This document shows positions 1 to 6,334 of a stretch of DNA of 26,268 nucleotides, piece by piece. The stretch is taken from contig CALBTC010000282.1 in NCBI GenBank assembly GCA_937967805.1, positions 1 through 26,268 on the forward strand, read 5' to 3'. Position 1 is the stretch's first letter. Each line of letters opens with the position of its first letter. The DNA is from an uncultured Anaerolineaceae bacterium (lineage in GTDB: Bacteria > Chloroflexota > Anaerolineae > Promineifilales > Promineifilaceae). Under the pieces are notes generated by a model, which was given only the letters and a program-made list of their open reading frames with translations, ran no database searches and was not told the DNA's origin. The position numbers and the translations under genes were made by a program.

Positions 1-104
1 AAGATGAGGCGCGGCTGGTGCAGGATGGCCCGAATCTCTTTGCTGACAAAAGAAAAAATACGAATAATGGCTTGCCACAAGGTTTGCTGGTACTGCTTAT
101 GCAT
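1..104 (-). CDS. ABC-2 type transporter permease, N-terminal fragment
   Basis: Only the first 34 codons lie in the window; the gene runs off the left edge. The start ATG (complement of 102-104) overlaps the last codons and stop of the upstream ATPase by 8 nt, so the two are almost certainly translationally coupled. The visible residues include a Ser-Lys-Glu-Ile-Arg stretch followed by His-Gln-Pro-Arg-Leu, which matches the cytoplasmic start of ABC-2 permeases just before their first membrane helix. The role is inferred from this pattern and from the adjacent ABC ATPase: the membrane part of an efflux or export complex. The substrate cannot be told, and the membrane helices are outside the window. 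Confidence 0.6.
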   Translation of the reverse strand, partial: MHKQYQQTLWQAIIRIFSFVSKEIRAILHQPRLI

Positions 105-1077
105 GGACTGCCTCCGCTACGGCCGTTTCCTGGCGTATCAATTCTACAAAAACATCATCAAATACGGGAAAGTGCTCGCTGGCAGACTCCACGCTAATCT
201 CCTGGCTGTGGCACCAGTCTAGCAGCAGCGGCAGGGACAGGCTAGCGTCATTAACCACAATTTCAATGCCGTTGCCGCGCAGCCGGTTTACCTTGTTGTC
301 CAAAACAAAGGGCTGCTGCTGCAACGCATCAAACTGGGCTTCTGTGAGGATGGATGTGGTGTGCATATGAATGATGTCGCCACCTAACGCGCGGCGGCGT
401 AGCCCATCTGGCGTTTCTACCATGAGCAAACGGCCGTTGGCCATAATGCCCACGTAATCACAGTAAGCTGCTTCCGACACATACTGTGTGGTGATAAACA
501 ACGTGTGTCCGTCTGCCTTTAGCTGCTGGAAATAATCCCAAAATTTACGGCGCAACACCGGATCGATCCCGGCCGTTGGCTCATCCAGAAAAATAAGCTG
601 AGGATTATGCACAATCGAGGCAGCCAGGCTCAAACGCCGCCTCATGCCGCCTGAGAGATTGCGTACCGTTTTCTTTTCATGTCCGGTCAGTTCCACCAGG
701 TCGAGCAGCTCTTTCAGCCGTTCCTTGCGCCTGAGGGGGACACCATAAAGTGAGGCGGCAAAGTTGAGGTTTTCCCACACGGTTAATTCCGGATACAGCA
801 CAAACTGCTGCGGCATGTAGCCAATCTGGGCGCGCTCCTGGCGTCCGAATGATTGCGGTGTTTGTTGCAAAACTTTCACGTCACCACCGTCTGGTTCGTA
901 AATGCCCAGCAAAAGCCGCACGCTGGTTGTTTTGCCACAGCCGCTTGGCCCAATAAACCCAAAAATAACACCTTTAGGGACGTTCAGGCTGAGTTTGTCA
1001 ACAACCGGTATGCCACTAAATTTTTTAGTGAGGGCCTGGGTTTGGATAATATTTTCTGAGGTATGGCTTTCATCCAT
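97..1077 (-). CDS. ABC-2 type exporter ATP-binding protein
   Basis: This 326-residue ATPase should energise the permease encoded directly downstream. Visible motifs are Walker A GPSGCGKTT (43-51), a Q-loop at about 90, signature LSGGM (141-145) and Walker B LIFLDEP (161-167). The C-terminal 100 residues after about 225 are the accessory domain found in drug/polysaccharide ABC-2 exporter ATPases, ending in the common FDDVFVELI pattern. The switch histidine position reads TTQYVSEA, so Gln replaces the usual His. The start is supported by AAGGAG about 10 nt upstream. A hairpin terminator for the preceding glsB-like gene lies 34 nt upstream, so this gene probably has its own promoter, though none is obvious. 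Family assignment is firm; substrate is unknown. Confidence 0.9.
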   Translation of the reverse strand: MDESHTSENIIQTQALTKKFSGIPVVDKLSLNVPKGVIFGFIGPSGCGKTTSVRLLLGIYEPDGGDVKVLQQTPQSFGRQERAQIGYMPQQFVLYPELTVWENLNFAASLYGVPLRRKERLKELLDLVELTGHEKKTVRNLSGGMRRRLSLAASIVHNPQLIFLDEPTAGIDPVLRRKFWDYFQQLKADGHTLFITTQYVSEAAYCDYVGIMANGRLLMVETPDGLRRRALGGDIIHMHTTSILTEAQFDALQQQPFVLDNKVNRLRGNGIEIVVNDASLSLPLLLDWCHSQEISVESASEHFPVFDDVFVELIRQETAVAEAVHA

Positions 1078-1110
1078 TGTTTGTTTGGAAATCTCCTTTA
1101 CACATAAAAA

Positions 1111-1137
1111 TACCCCTGCACTAAAGGTGCAGGGGTA
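1111..1137 (-). terminator. Rho-independent terminator after the glsB-like gene
   Basis: A perfect 11-bp stem (TACCCCTGCAC paired with GTGCAGGGGTA) encloses a 5-nt loop. On the minus strand the stem is followed at once by TTTTTA. It lies 24 nt beyond the stop codon of the small membrane-protein gene and should separate that transcript from the ABC exporter genes. On the plus strand there is no T-run after the stem. Confidence 0.85.
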
Positions 1138-1161
1138 CCCAAAAATTTAACCTCTGTTGTC

Positions 1162-1422
1162 TTAGAATGCCCGGCGGAAAACACCGATCAGGAAAAGAAG
1201 GACAACAGAGCCGATGACGGCGACCAGCAATGTCCAAAGGTTAAAGCCAGTGTCGCCCGGCAATCCAAAAAAGTTAAAAAGGAACCCGCCCAAAAGGGCA
1301 CCGACAATACCGACGATAATATTTTCCAGCGCGCCCATTTGCGCGTCGCGTTTCATAATCATGCTGGCGATCCAGCCGGCTACGCCACCTAAAATGATCC
1401 ATAAAATTAAATTGAGTAACAT
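1162..1422 (-). CDS. GlsB/YeaQ/YmgE-type small membrane protein
   Basis: An 86-residue, very hydrophobic protein with three predicted membrane segments separated by glycine-rich turns. The conserved pattern of the transglycosylase-associated / GlsB-YeaQ-YmgE family is visible: a helix with GGVAGWIASMIMK, then ENIIVGIVGALLGG, then a final helix ending in a short basic tail. Members are linked to general stress responses in other bacteria, but the molecular role is not settled. A longer reading from 1440 exists, but I chose the ATG at 1422 because AGGGAGG sits about 6 nt before it and because family members begin right at the first helix. That ribosome binding site can pair with an upstream complementary stretch, so expression may depend on RNA folding. 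Confidence 0.85.
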   Translation of the reverse strand: MLLNLILWIILGGVAGWIASMIMKRDAQMGALENIIVGIVGALLGGFLFNFFGLPGDTGFNLWTLLVAVIGSVVLLFLIGVFRRAF

Positions 1423-1425
1423 GGT

Positions 1426-1501
1426 TGCCTCCCTGTGCAAATTTAAAAATTGAATAATGCGTTATGTTTTTCTACGCTACTCATCTTATGCAAGGGAGGC
1501 A
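1426..1501 (-). promoter_or_regulatory. Possible Shine-Dalgarno-masking hairpin in the glsB-like leader
   Basis: The arms are 1426-1439 and 1489-1501. They are complementary over 13 bp with one bulged base and are separated by 49 nt. In the minus-strand RNA the 3' arm contains the GGGAGG ribosome binding site of the small membrane-protein gene, and the 5' arm carries the matching CCTCCC. If transcription starts beyond 1501, the two could pair and hide the site. No convincing promoter was identified, so it is not certain that both arms are in the transcript. Confidence 0.4.
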
Positions 1502-1586
1502 TTTATTTCCATGTGTCTGGATATAGAACAGGGGCATAATTTGCCTGTGACTTGACCGCGTCTGACAGGCGAAAAGAAGTCAAAAA

Positions 1587-1615
1587 TTGTCAATTGGATG
1601 GTGGTGATATAAAAT
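1587..1615 (+). promoter_or_regulatory. Sigma70-type promoter of the metal-uptake operon
   Basis: A -35 element TTGTCA (1587-1592) and a -10 element TAAAAT (1610-1615) are separated by exactly 17 nt. The predicted transcription start, 6-8 nt after the -10, falls on or next to the ATG at 1622, which lacks a Shine-Dalgarno sequence. This predicts a leaderless mRNA. Both hexamers match five of six consensus bases. Confidence 0.55.
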
Positions 1616-1619
1616 ATCA
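1605..1619 (+). promoter_or_regulatory. Fur/Zur-family operator overlapping the -10 element
   Basis: TGATATAAAATATCA is a perfect inverted repeat with 6-nt arms and a 3-nt centre. It agrees at 12 of the 14 defined positions with the known Fur-family 7-1-7 box TGATAATNATTATCA. It covers the predicted -10 element, so a bound repressor would block RNA polymerase. The Fur-family gene in the same operon is the obvious candidate regulator, which implies autoregulation by metal. Confidence 0.55.
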
Positions 1620-1621
1620 AT

Positions 1622-2506
1622 ATGACCTATTTAATGAATGCACTGTCCGGGCGTGGCGTGGCCCACGATCCGCAAACACCTTCTTTGCAAATGAAAGATG
1701 TGTCCGTGGCGTATGCTGCCGGGGTGCAGGAGGTTTCGGTGGGGGTTACGAGTGGCAACGGCCGTTTCCCTGCCCTGCAAAACATCACCTTCATCGTGCA
1801 GCAAGGGGAACGCATCGCGGTGGTGGGGCCGAACGGGGCGGGCAAAAGCACCCTGTTTAAGCTCGTCGTGGGCACGGTGAAACCTAGTGAAGGGGAAGTA
1901 CACGTCTTTGGCCAGGGGCCGGACGGCCACATCTGCATCGGCTACGTGCCGCAGCGCAACCAGATCGATTGGTCCTTCCCCGTAACGGTGGAAGACGTGG
2001 TGATGATGGGGCGGGTGGGGCGCATCGGCCTCTTCCGCCGGCCGCGTCGCGCCGATTGGGAAATTGTGCGTCATAGTCTGGCTCGGGTGGAGGCATCCCA
2101 TCTGGCCAAAAAGCAAATTGGCGACCTGTCCGGCGGGCAGCAGCAGCGTGTTTTTATCGCCCGGGCTCTGGCGCAGGAGGCAGAACTGCTGCTGCTGGAT
2201 GAGCCACTCAACGGTCTGGACGTGCCCAGCCAACAAGCCATCTTCAATATTTTGGACAGCCTTCGGCCTGACGGGGTGACGGTCCTCGTGGCCACCCATG
2301 ATTTGCAGTTAGCCGCCGACCGCTTTGACAAAATCATGCTGCTCAACCGGCGTTTGGTGGCCTTTGCTGAGCCAACGGCCGTTCTTACCTCAGAAAATTT
2401 ACTGCAAGCGTACGGTGGTCACGTTCACCTCCTACCTGATGGGGAGCAGGGCGTTTTGGTGGATGATTGCTGTGGGCATGATTTTCCGGTAATCCGTGAG
2501 GCGTAA
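1622..2506 (+). CDS. znuC: Metal (Zn/Mn-type) ABC transporter ATP-binding protein
   Basis: A 294-residue ATPase of the zinc/manganese uptake family. Motifs: Walker A GPNGAGKST (69-77), Q-loop Gln111 followed by the family-typical IDW and FPVTV, signature LSGGQQQR (169-176), Walker B LLLLDEP (189-195), switch His226. It pairs with the membrane permease encoded next, and the Fur-type regulator follows. An insertion of roughly 18 residues (about 32-49) lies before the first conserved strand and carries a copy of the ACGGCCGT palindrome. The start ATG has no Shine-Dalgarno sequence; leaderless translation from the promoter at 1587 explains this. The last codons overlap the start of a dispersed GGTAATCGG-type repeat. 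The metal (zinc or manganese) cannot be decided from this subunit, so the symbol is by family. Confidence 0.85.
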   Translation: MTYLMNALSGRGVAHDPQTPSLQMKDVSVAYAAGVQEVSVGVTSGNGRFPALQNITFIVQQGERIAVVGPNGAGKSTLFKLVVGTVKPSEGEVHVFGQGPDGHICIGYVPQRNQIDWSFPVTVEDVVMMGRVGRIGLFRRPRRADWEIVRHSLARVEASHLAKKQIGDLSGGQQQRVFIARALAQEAELLLLDEPLNGLDVPSQQAIFNILDSLRPDGVTVLVATHDLQLAADRFDKIMLLNRRLVAFAEPTAVLTSENLLQAYGGHVHLLPDGEQGVLVDDCCGHDFPVIREA

Positions 2507-2579
2507 TCGGTAAGCGGGAAACGGTAATCGGTAAACGGTTTACTGATCACCGATTACCGACCACCAACCACCGACAACC
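2484..2579. repeat. Palindromic spacer repeat of GGTAATCGG-like words
   Basis: The spacer between the ATPase and permease genes contains several copies of a GGTAATCGG/GGTAAACGG-like word followed by inverted copies. The best hairpin has perfect 11-bp arms at 2522-2532 and 2549-2559 with a 16-nt loop. Related words begin inside the last codons of the ATPase gene at about 2487. The permease ATG follows immediately without a Shine-Dalgarno sequence. Such a hairpin could affect RNA stability or the ratio of the two proteins, but no function is shown. Confidence 0.7.
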
Positions 2580-3410
2580 ATGCACTTACTCCTAGACCCT
2601 CTCCAATTCTCCTTCATCGTTCGCGGGCTGATTGCGGCCGTTTTTGTGGGCATTGTCTGTTCCGTGCTGGGCACCTACGTGGTGCTGCGCGGCATGGCGT
2701 TTTTTGGTGATGCCCTGGCGCATACGATTTTGCCCGGCGTGGTGGTCGCTTTTTTGCTGGGCTGGCCGCTGGCGCTGGGCGCGTTGATCATGGGGGTGTT
2801 TACGGCCGTCGGCATCGGTGCCCTCAGCAGTCGTGGCGTGGTGAAGGAAGATACAGCGATTGGCGTTATTTTTGCCGGGGCGTTTGCTCTGGGCGTGGCC
2901 ATGCTGTCGGCGACGGGCAACTACACGGTGGACCTGGCCCACTTTTTGTTTGGCAATTTGCTGGGGGTGACAAGTGGGGATTTGTGGGTAACGGCCGTTC
3001 TCGGCTTCATCGTCTTGCTCATTGTTTTCTTTTTCTATAAGGAGTTTATGGTCATCTCCTTTGATCCCGTTTTGGCCACCACGCTGCGCCTGCCCGCCAC
3101 GTTTTTACGCTACCTGCTGCTCATTTTAATCGCCGTAACCATTGTGGTTTCGCTGCAAGTGGTGGGGATTGCCCTCATGGTGGCCATGCTTGTTACGCCG
3201 GCTGCGGCCGCTTCGCTGCTTACGCGACGCCTGGCACCGATGATGTTTATCGCCGCCGGAATTGGTGCATTTTCCGGCGCGGCAGGCTTGTACACCTCCT
3301 ATTATTTAGACATTGCCTCCGGCCCGGCGGTGGTGCTGGTAGCCACCCTCATTTTTGCCCTGGCTTTCTTCTTTGCCCCCCAGCGTGGGCTCATCTGGCG
3401 ACGAAGTTGA
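2580..3410 (+). CDS. znuB: Metal (Zn/Mn-type) ABC transporter permease
   Basis: This 276-residue integral membrane protein has about eight hydrophobic segments and belongs to the ABC-3 permease family that imports zinc, manganese or iron. Typical landmarks are GTYVVLRGMAFFGDALAH near residue 40 (the region contacting the ATPase) and LQVVGIALMVAMLVTPAAAA near 200. It should form the channel driven by the preceding ATPase. The periplasmic metal-binding protein that normally completes the system is not in the window. The gene lies 73 nt after the ATPase stop, and a palindromic repeat fills the gap. No ribosome binding site precedes the ATG, so translation may rely on coupling or on an unusual initiation signal. 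Confidence 0.88.
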   Translation: MHLLLDPLQFSFIVRGLIAAVFVGIVCSVLGTYVVLRGMAFFGDALAHTILPGVVVAFLLGWPLALGALIMGVFTAVGIGALSSRGVVKEDTAIGVIFAGAFALGVAMLSATGNYTVDLAHFLFGNLLGVTSGDLWVTAVLGFIVLLIVFFFYKEFMVISFDPVLATTLRLPATFLRYLLLILIAVTIVVSLQVVGIALMVAMLVTPAAAASLLTRRLAPMMFIAAGIGAFSGAAGLYTSYYLDIASGPAVVLVATLIFALAFFFAPQRGLIWRRS

Positions 3411-3415
3411 AAATG

Positions 3416-3486
3416 AACCGCAAAGGACGCCAAGTGCGCAAAGGAATAAAAAACAAAGCTTTGCGTTCTTCGCGTCCTTTGCGGTT
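3416..3486. repeat. Dispersed palindrome of the CGCAAAGGACGC type
   Basis: Perfect 15-bp arms at 3416-3430 and 3472-3486 flank an interior of further GCGCAAAG/CTTTGCG words. From general knowledge, this word family (giving spurious translations such as TAKDAKNAK and FAFFASFAVK) recurs between genes in Chloroflexota and other environmental bacteria. It sits directly before the regulator's ATG at 3499 and leaves no Shine-Dalgarno sequence there. Confidence 0.8.
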
Positions 3487-3498
3487 AAAAAAAATCTT

Positions 3499-3936
3499 AT
3501 GACCGAAGATATGTTAGACACACGATTAGACAACATCCAGACGGCCTTGAAGCAAAAAGGATACCGGCTTACCAGTTCGCGCCAAAAGATTGTAGAGGCG
3601 CTGCTGAACTGCGGCGGCCATATTACGGCCGATGGCTTGTTGGAAGTGGTTCACGAAGTTGACCAAACGGTGGGCCGCATGACGGTGTACCGCACCCTGG
3701 AGCTGCTCAGCGAGCTGGGACTGATTCGCCCCGTTTACCAGGGCACGGGGGCAGCGCACTACATTTTGCTTGATGGGGGACATCACCACCACCTGATTTG
3801 CTCAAGCTGTGATGCCGTGATTGAGTTTGAAGAGTGTGGTCTACAGGCGGTGGAGCAGCTCCTGGCGGAGCGATTTGATTTTGCGGTGGAGGGGCACCTG
3901 GTGGAGTTTTACGGCCGTTGCCAAAACTGCCAGTAA
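3499..3936 (+). CDS. Fur-family metal-responsive repressor, Zur-like
   Basis: A 145-residue Fur superfamily regulator. Residues 8-80 form the winged helix, with the recognition region GRMTVYRTLELL (59-70). The dimerisation half has the His-rich metal site HHHH (95-98), then CSSC (101-104), and a final CQNC (141-144) that completes the structural Cys4 zinc site. Position behind a zinc/manganese importer suggests Zur, or possibly a Mur-type manganese regulator. The reading frame stays open back to 3355, but that extension translates only the permease 3' end and a dispersed repeat. ATG 3499 gives the normal family length. It probably binds the operator at 1605-1619 and controls its own operon. 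Confidence 0.88.
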   Translation: MTEDMLDTRLDNIQTALKQKGYRLTSSRQKIVEALLNCGGHITADGLLEVVHEVDQTVGRMTVYRTLELLSELGLIRPVYQGTGAAHYILLDGGHHHHLICSSCDAVIEFEECGLQAVEQLLAERFDFAVEGHLVEFYGRCQNCQ

Positions 3937-4006
3937 AGTAATTGGGTAATTATGTAATTGAGTAATTGGGCAACTCAGCACCCAATTACTCAATTACTCA
4001 ATTACT
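3937..4006. repeat. Long hairpin of AGTAATTG words between convergent genes
   Basis: Arms 3945-3970 and 3981-4006 pair over 26 bp with three mismatches around a 10-nt loop. Both arms are iterations of the 8-mer AGTAATTG or AGTAATTGGG. The element fills nearly the whole gap between the regulator stop (3936) and the SH3-protein stop (4011, opposite strand). The position suggests a bidirectional terminator or transcript-end stabiliser, although there is no clean T-run. Confidence 0.75.
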
Positions 4007-4010
4007 TTCA

Positions 4011-5681
4011 TCAATTGGTGATAGGCAAGCTGTTGAGCGGGGTGGTCGTTTGTACGTAGGCGGAATTGATCCAGCCGACGCTGCCGTTCATCAACCGAAT
4101 TTTGACCCAGCTACTGTCTGCATTCCGCCCGATGAGCGCCACGCTTTGGCCCTGGTAGAGAACGGCCGTTACGCCATAATTTACCCCAGGTCCGGTACGT
4201 ACATTCAGAGCGGCCGTATTGACAACACCAGAGCTCGAAATCGTTTGCACATTTTCGATAGGTAAGGTGTTGATCGCCACGTTGGCATCCAGCAAGGAAG
4301 CGTTGATCCAGCCAACCAATCCATTGGTCAACTGCACCTTGGCCCACGAGCTGACGTTGTTCCGCGCCAACAGCGAGACGTACTGGCCCTGGGTTGCCAC
4401 CGTGACAATGCTGTAACCAATACCTGGTCCGGAGCGTATATTGGCCGCACCTGTATTCACAGTAGCCCAATAAGCTGTCGCCGGCGGTGTTGGTGTGCCT
4501 GTTGTCGGGGGGGTAGTCGTGCCATCCACCACAGGTAAATTGCCAATGGGAATGGAGAGCTGAACGTATTGCGCGCCAATCCAGCCTTCCTGGCCATCAC
4601 TTAGCCGAACTTTTAGCCAGGTGTTGGCTGTATTGCGGCCAATGGCCGTCACCTGCAAACCCTGATAGACAGTGCCGCTGACCGGATAGTTAAACCCAGG
4701 CCCGGAGCGCAGGTTCAAAACCGCACCAGGAGCAACCGGGACAGGTGGTTGTGGTTGTGCCGGGCTGTCGGCAAACGGCAGGCTGCTGACGGCCACGCTA
4801 GGGGTAATGTACGTGCTGGCGGCATTGACCCAGCCTTCCGTACCGTTACTCAAACGGATTTTGACCCAGCTGCTGTTAGCGTTGCGGCCCAACATTTGCA
4901 CCGTGTGTCCTTGATACGTTGTAGCAACGACGCTGTAGGTAACGCCGGGACCGGAACGAACGTTGAGCGCACCGGTAGCAATCACCGCCGTGGCTGAGCT
5001 GGCCGGTGGATCGGCCGGGGCTACAACCGGTAAGCTGCTGATGGCCACATTCGGCGTAATGTAGCTTCTGGCGGCATTGACCCAGCCTTCCGTGCCGTTG
5101 CTCAGCCGGATTTTGGCCCAGGTGCTGTTGGCGTTGCGCCCAATGAGGCTGACCACATTGCCCTGGTACACGGTAGTCACGACACTATAAGCCAGACCAG
5201 GCCCGCTGCGCACGTTGAGTGCGCCGGTGGCAATCGTAGCGTGGGCGCCGCTGATGGGTACCGGTGTCGATGTGGCTGTTGGGGTTGGCGTTTGTGTTGG
5301 GGGTATTGTTCCCGTGGGCGTGGCGGTAGGTGTCGTCGTTGTCGGAATGACAACAGGTAAGCTGCTAATGGGGACGCTTGGGCTGATATATTCGCTGCTG
5401 GCGTTGACCCAGCCAACGACGGCCGTAGCCGTTTGAATGTAAGCCCAGGTGCCGTTAACATTGCGCCCCAATAAGTTGACCACATTGCCCTGGCTGACGG
5501 TGGTTACCACACTATACTCAACCCCCGGTCCGGAGCGCACGTTGAGCTGCCCGGTTACTATGGTGGCCGTGGCCGCTTGGGCCGTACTTTCTTTAGCAAA
5601 AACCTGGCTCGTCAATAACAACATGGCGAAGAGGAAAATGACGAGGAACCATTGCTTACTTTTAATGGATGATAGGTTCAT
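4011..5681 (-). CDS. Secreted protein with six bacterial SH3 modules
   Basis: A 556-residue exported protein. Residues 1-29 form a signal peptide (basic start, hydrophobic core WFLVIFLFAMLLL, then SQVFA). Six SH3b modules follow at about 38-110, 147-220, 230-303, 316-384, 404-474 and 483-554. Each has an LNVRSGPG-type motif, a YQG turn and a GW(V/I)N motif, and ends in a SLP pattern. Pro/Thr-rich linkers lie at 111-144 and 386-402. SH3b modules usually bind cell-wall peptides or polymers, but no catalytic domain is present, so it may be an adhesion or matrix protein. The frame extends upstream to 5891, but ATG 5681 has AAGGAGG 6 nt before it and begins the signal peptide. Modules two and three are recent duplicates at DNA level. 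Confidence 0.88.
   Translation of the reverse strand: MNLSSIKSKQWFLVIFLFAMLLLTSQVFAKESTAQAATATIVTGQLNVRSGPGVEYSVVTTVSQGNVVNLLGRNVNGTWAYIQTATAVVGWVNASSEYISPSVPISSLPVVIPTTTTPTATPTGTIPPTQTPTPTATSTPVPISGAHATIATGALNVRSGPGLAYSVVTTVYQGNVVSLIGRNANSTWAKIRLSNGTEGWVNAARSYITPNVAISSLPVVAPADPPASSATAVIATGALNVRSGPGVTYSVVATTYQGHTVQMLGRNANSSWVKIRLSNGTEGWVNAASTYITPSVAVSSLPFADSPAQPQPPVPVAPGAVLNLRSGPGFNYPVSGTVYQGLQVTAIGRNTANTWLKVRLSDGQEGWIGAQYVQLSIPIGNLPVVDGTTTPPTTGTPTPPATAYWATVNTGAANIRSGPGIGYSIVTVATQGQYVSLLARNNVSSWAKVQLTNGLVGWINASLLDANVAINTLPIENVQTISSSGVVNTAALNVRTGPGVNYGVTAVLYQGQSVALIGRNADSSWVKIRLMNGSVGWINSAYVQTTTPLNSLPITN
4780..5275 (-). repeat. Tandem 252-bp duplication inside the SH3 gene
   Basis: SH3 modules two and three repeat with a period of 252 bp (84 codons). 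For example, near-identical stretches begin at 4821 and 5073 and stay highly similar for about 75 bp. This indicates recent unequal duplication of one module. Boundaries are approximate. Confidence 0.65.
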
Positions 5682-5717
5682 AACAATCCTCCTTGAGATG
5701 ACATAACGTCCGGACAC

Positions 5718-5747
5718 AGTATAGACCAGAACACCTATTATTCGCAA
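5718..5747 (-). promoter_or_regulatory. Candidate promoter of the SH3-protein gene
   Basis: On the minus strand TTGCGA (complement of 5742-5747) and TATACT (complement of 5718-5723) are spaced by 18 nt. The predicted start lies about 30 nt before the start codon, with a strong AAGGAGG between. Each hexamer matches the consensus at four or five positions. Confidence 0.5.
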
Positions 5748-5761
5748 GAGCAGATTATGTA

Positions 5762-5775
5762 AAAACGGCCGTTTT
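5762..5775. repeat. Intergenic copy of the ACGGCCGT palindrome
   Basis: AAAACGGCCGTTTT is a perfect 14-bp palindrome. It lies in the spacer between the divergent SH3 and mutase-subunit genes. It is one of the few copies of the window-wide ACGGCCGT word outside genes, so protein-level selection cannot explain it. Confidence 0.8.
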
Positions 5776-5823
5776 CCTAAATTGCATCCTCCCTGGAGCC
5801 AATTCATGACTCTTTCATTTCTC

Positions 5824-5852
5824 TCGCAAAACGCCATTCCAGCCGGTATAAT
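5824..5852 (+). promoter_or_regulatory. Candidate promoter of the mutase-subunit operon
   Basis: A perfect -10 hexamer TATAAT (5847-5852) lies 62 nt before the ATG at 5915. The hexamer 17 nt upstream, TCGCAA (5824-5829), is a poor -35 match, so an activator may be needed or the call may be wrong. No B12-riboswitch box was recognised in the leader. Confidence 0.35.
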
Positions 5853-5914
5853 CAAATGTGGATTTTTTATAAACAACCCACAAAAACCCACACGGCTTTG
5901 GAGTAAGCACAGCT

Positions 5915-6334
5915 ATGGAACAAGTGAAACCGCGTATTTTAATTGCCAAGCCCGGCCTGGATGGTCATGATCGCGGGGCCAAAGTGGTGGCCCGTGCCCT
6001 GCGTGATGCCGGAATGGAGGTTATCTACACCGGGCTGCGTCAAACCCCTGAGATGGTCGTGGAAGCTGCGCTGCATGAGGATGCCGATGCCATTGGCCTG
6101 AGCATTTTGTCTGGCGCACATATGCCGCTGGTTGAGCGAATTATGGAACTCTTGCAGGAAAACGAGATGCAAGACGTGCCCGTGTTTTTGGGCGGCATCA
6201 TTCCCAATGAGGATATCAAGACGCTCACAGAAATGGGTGTTTCCGGCATTTTTGGTCCCGGCGCCGGCATGGATGAGATTGTGGCCTTTATTTGGAAGGC
6301 GGTTGGCAGCAAACCGGCTGAGGATGTGGCATGA
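5915..6334 (+). CDS. B12-binding subunit of methylmalonyl-CoA mutase type
   Basis: A 139-residue stand-alone cobalamin-binding domain, corresponding to the C-terminal part of methylmalonyl-CoA mutase. The motif DGHDRG (16-21) supplies His18, the lower axial ligand of cobalt. SILSG (63-67) and LGGIIP (92-97) complete the usual DxHxxG...SxL...GG pattern of the Rossmann-like fold. In split mutases this subunit joins a separate catalytic TIM-barrel subunit, which is not in the window. It should take part in interconverting methylmalonyl-CoA and succinyl-CoA, or a related acyl-CoA mutase reaction. GGAG lies about 11 nt before the ATG. The stop overlaps the start of the MeaB gene (ATGA), so the two proteins are made together. 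Confidence 0.9.
   Translation: MEQVKPRILIAKPGLDGHDRGAKVVARALRDAGMEVIYTGLRQTPEMVVEAALHEDADAIGLSILSGAHMPLVERIMELLQENEMQDVPVFLGGIIPNEDIKTLTEMGVSGIFGPGAGMDEIVAFIWKAVGSKPAEDVA

Noticed and set aside
1631..2299. Antisense open frame of 222 codons opposite the metal ATPase gene
   Set aside because: The sense frame holds all ABC motifs; the antisense product has no recognisable domain.
3355..3498. An open extension of the Fur-family frame upstream of 3499
   Set aside because: It translates the 3' end of the permease gene in another frame and the dispersed palindrome. Family length and domain start fit ATG 3499.
3937..4006. CRISPR-like array in the AGTAATTG region
   Set aside because: The units are about 8 nt, have no spacers and form one inverted repeat; no cas genes are present.
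5682..5914. Cobalamin riboswitch before the B12-binding subunit gene
   Set aside because: No B12-box-like sequence or suitable stem set was recognised in the spacer.
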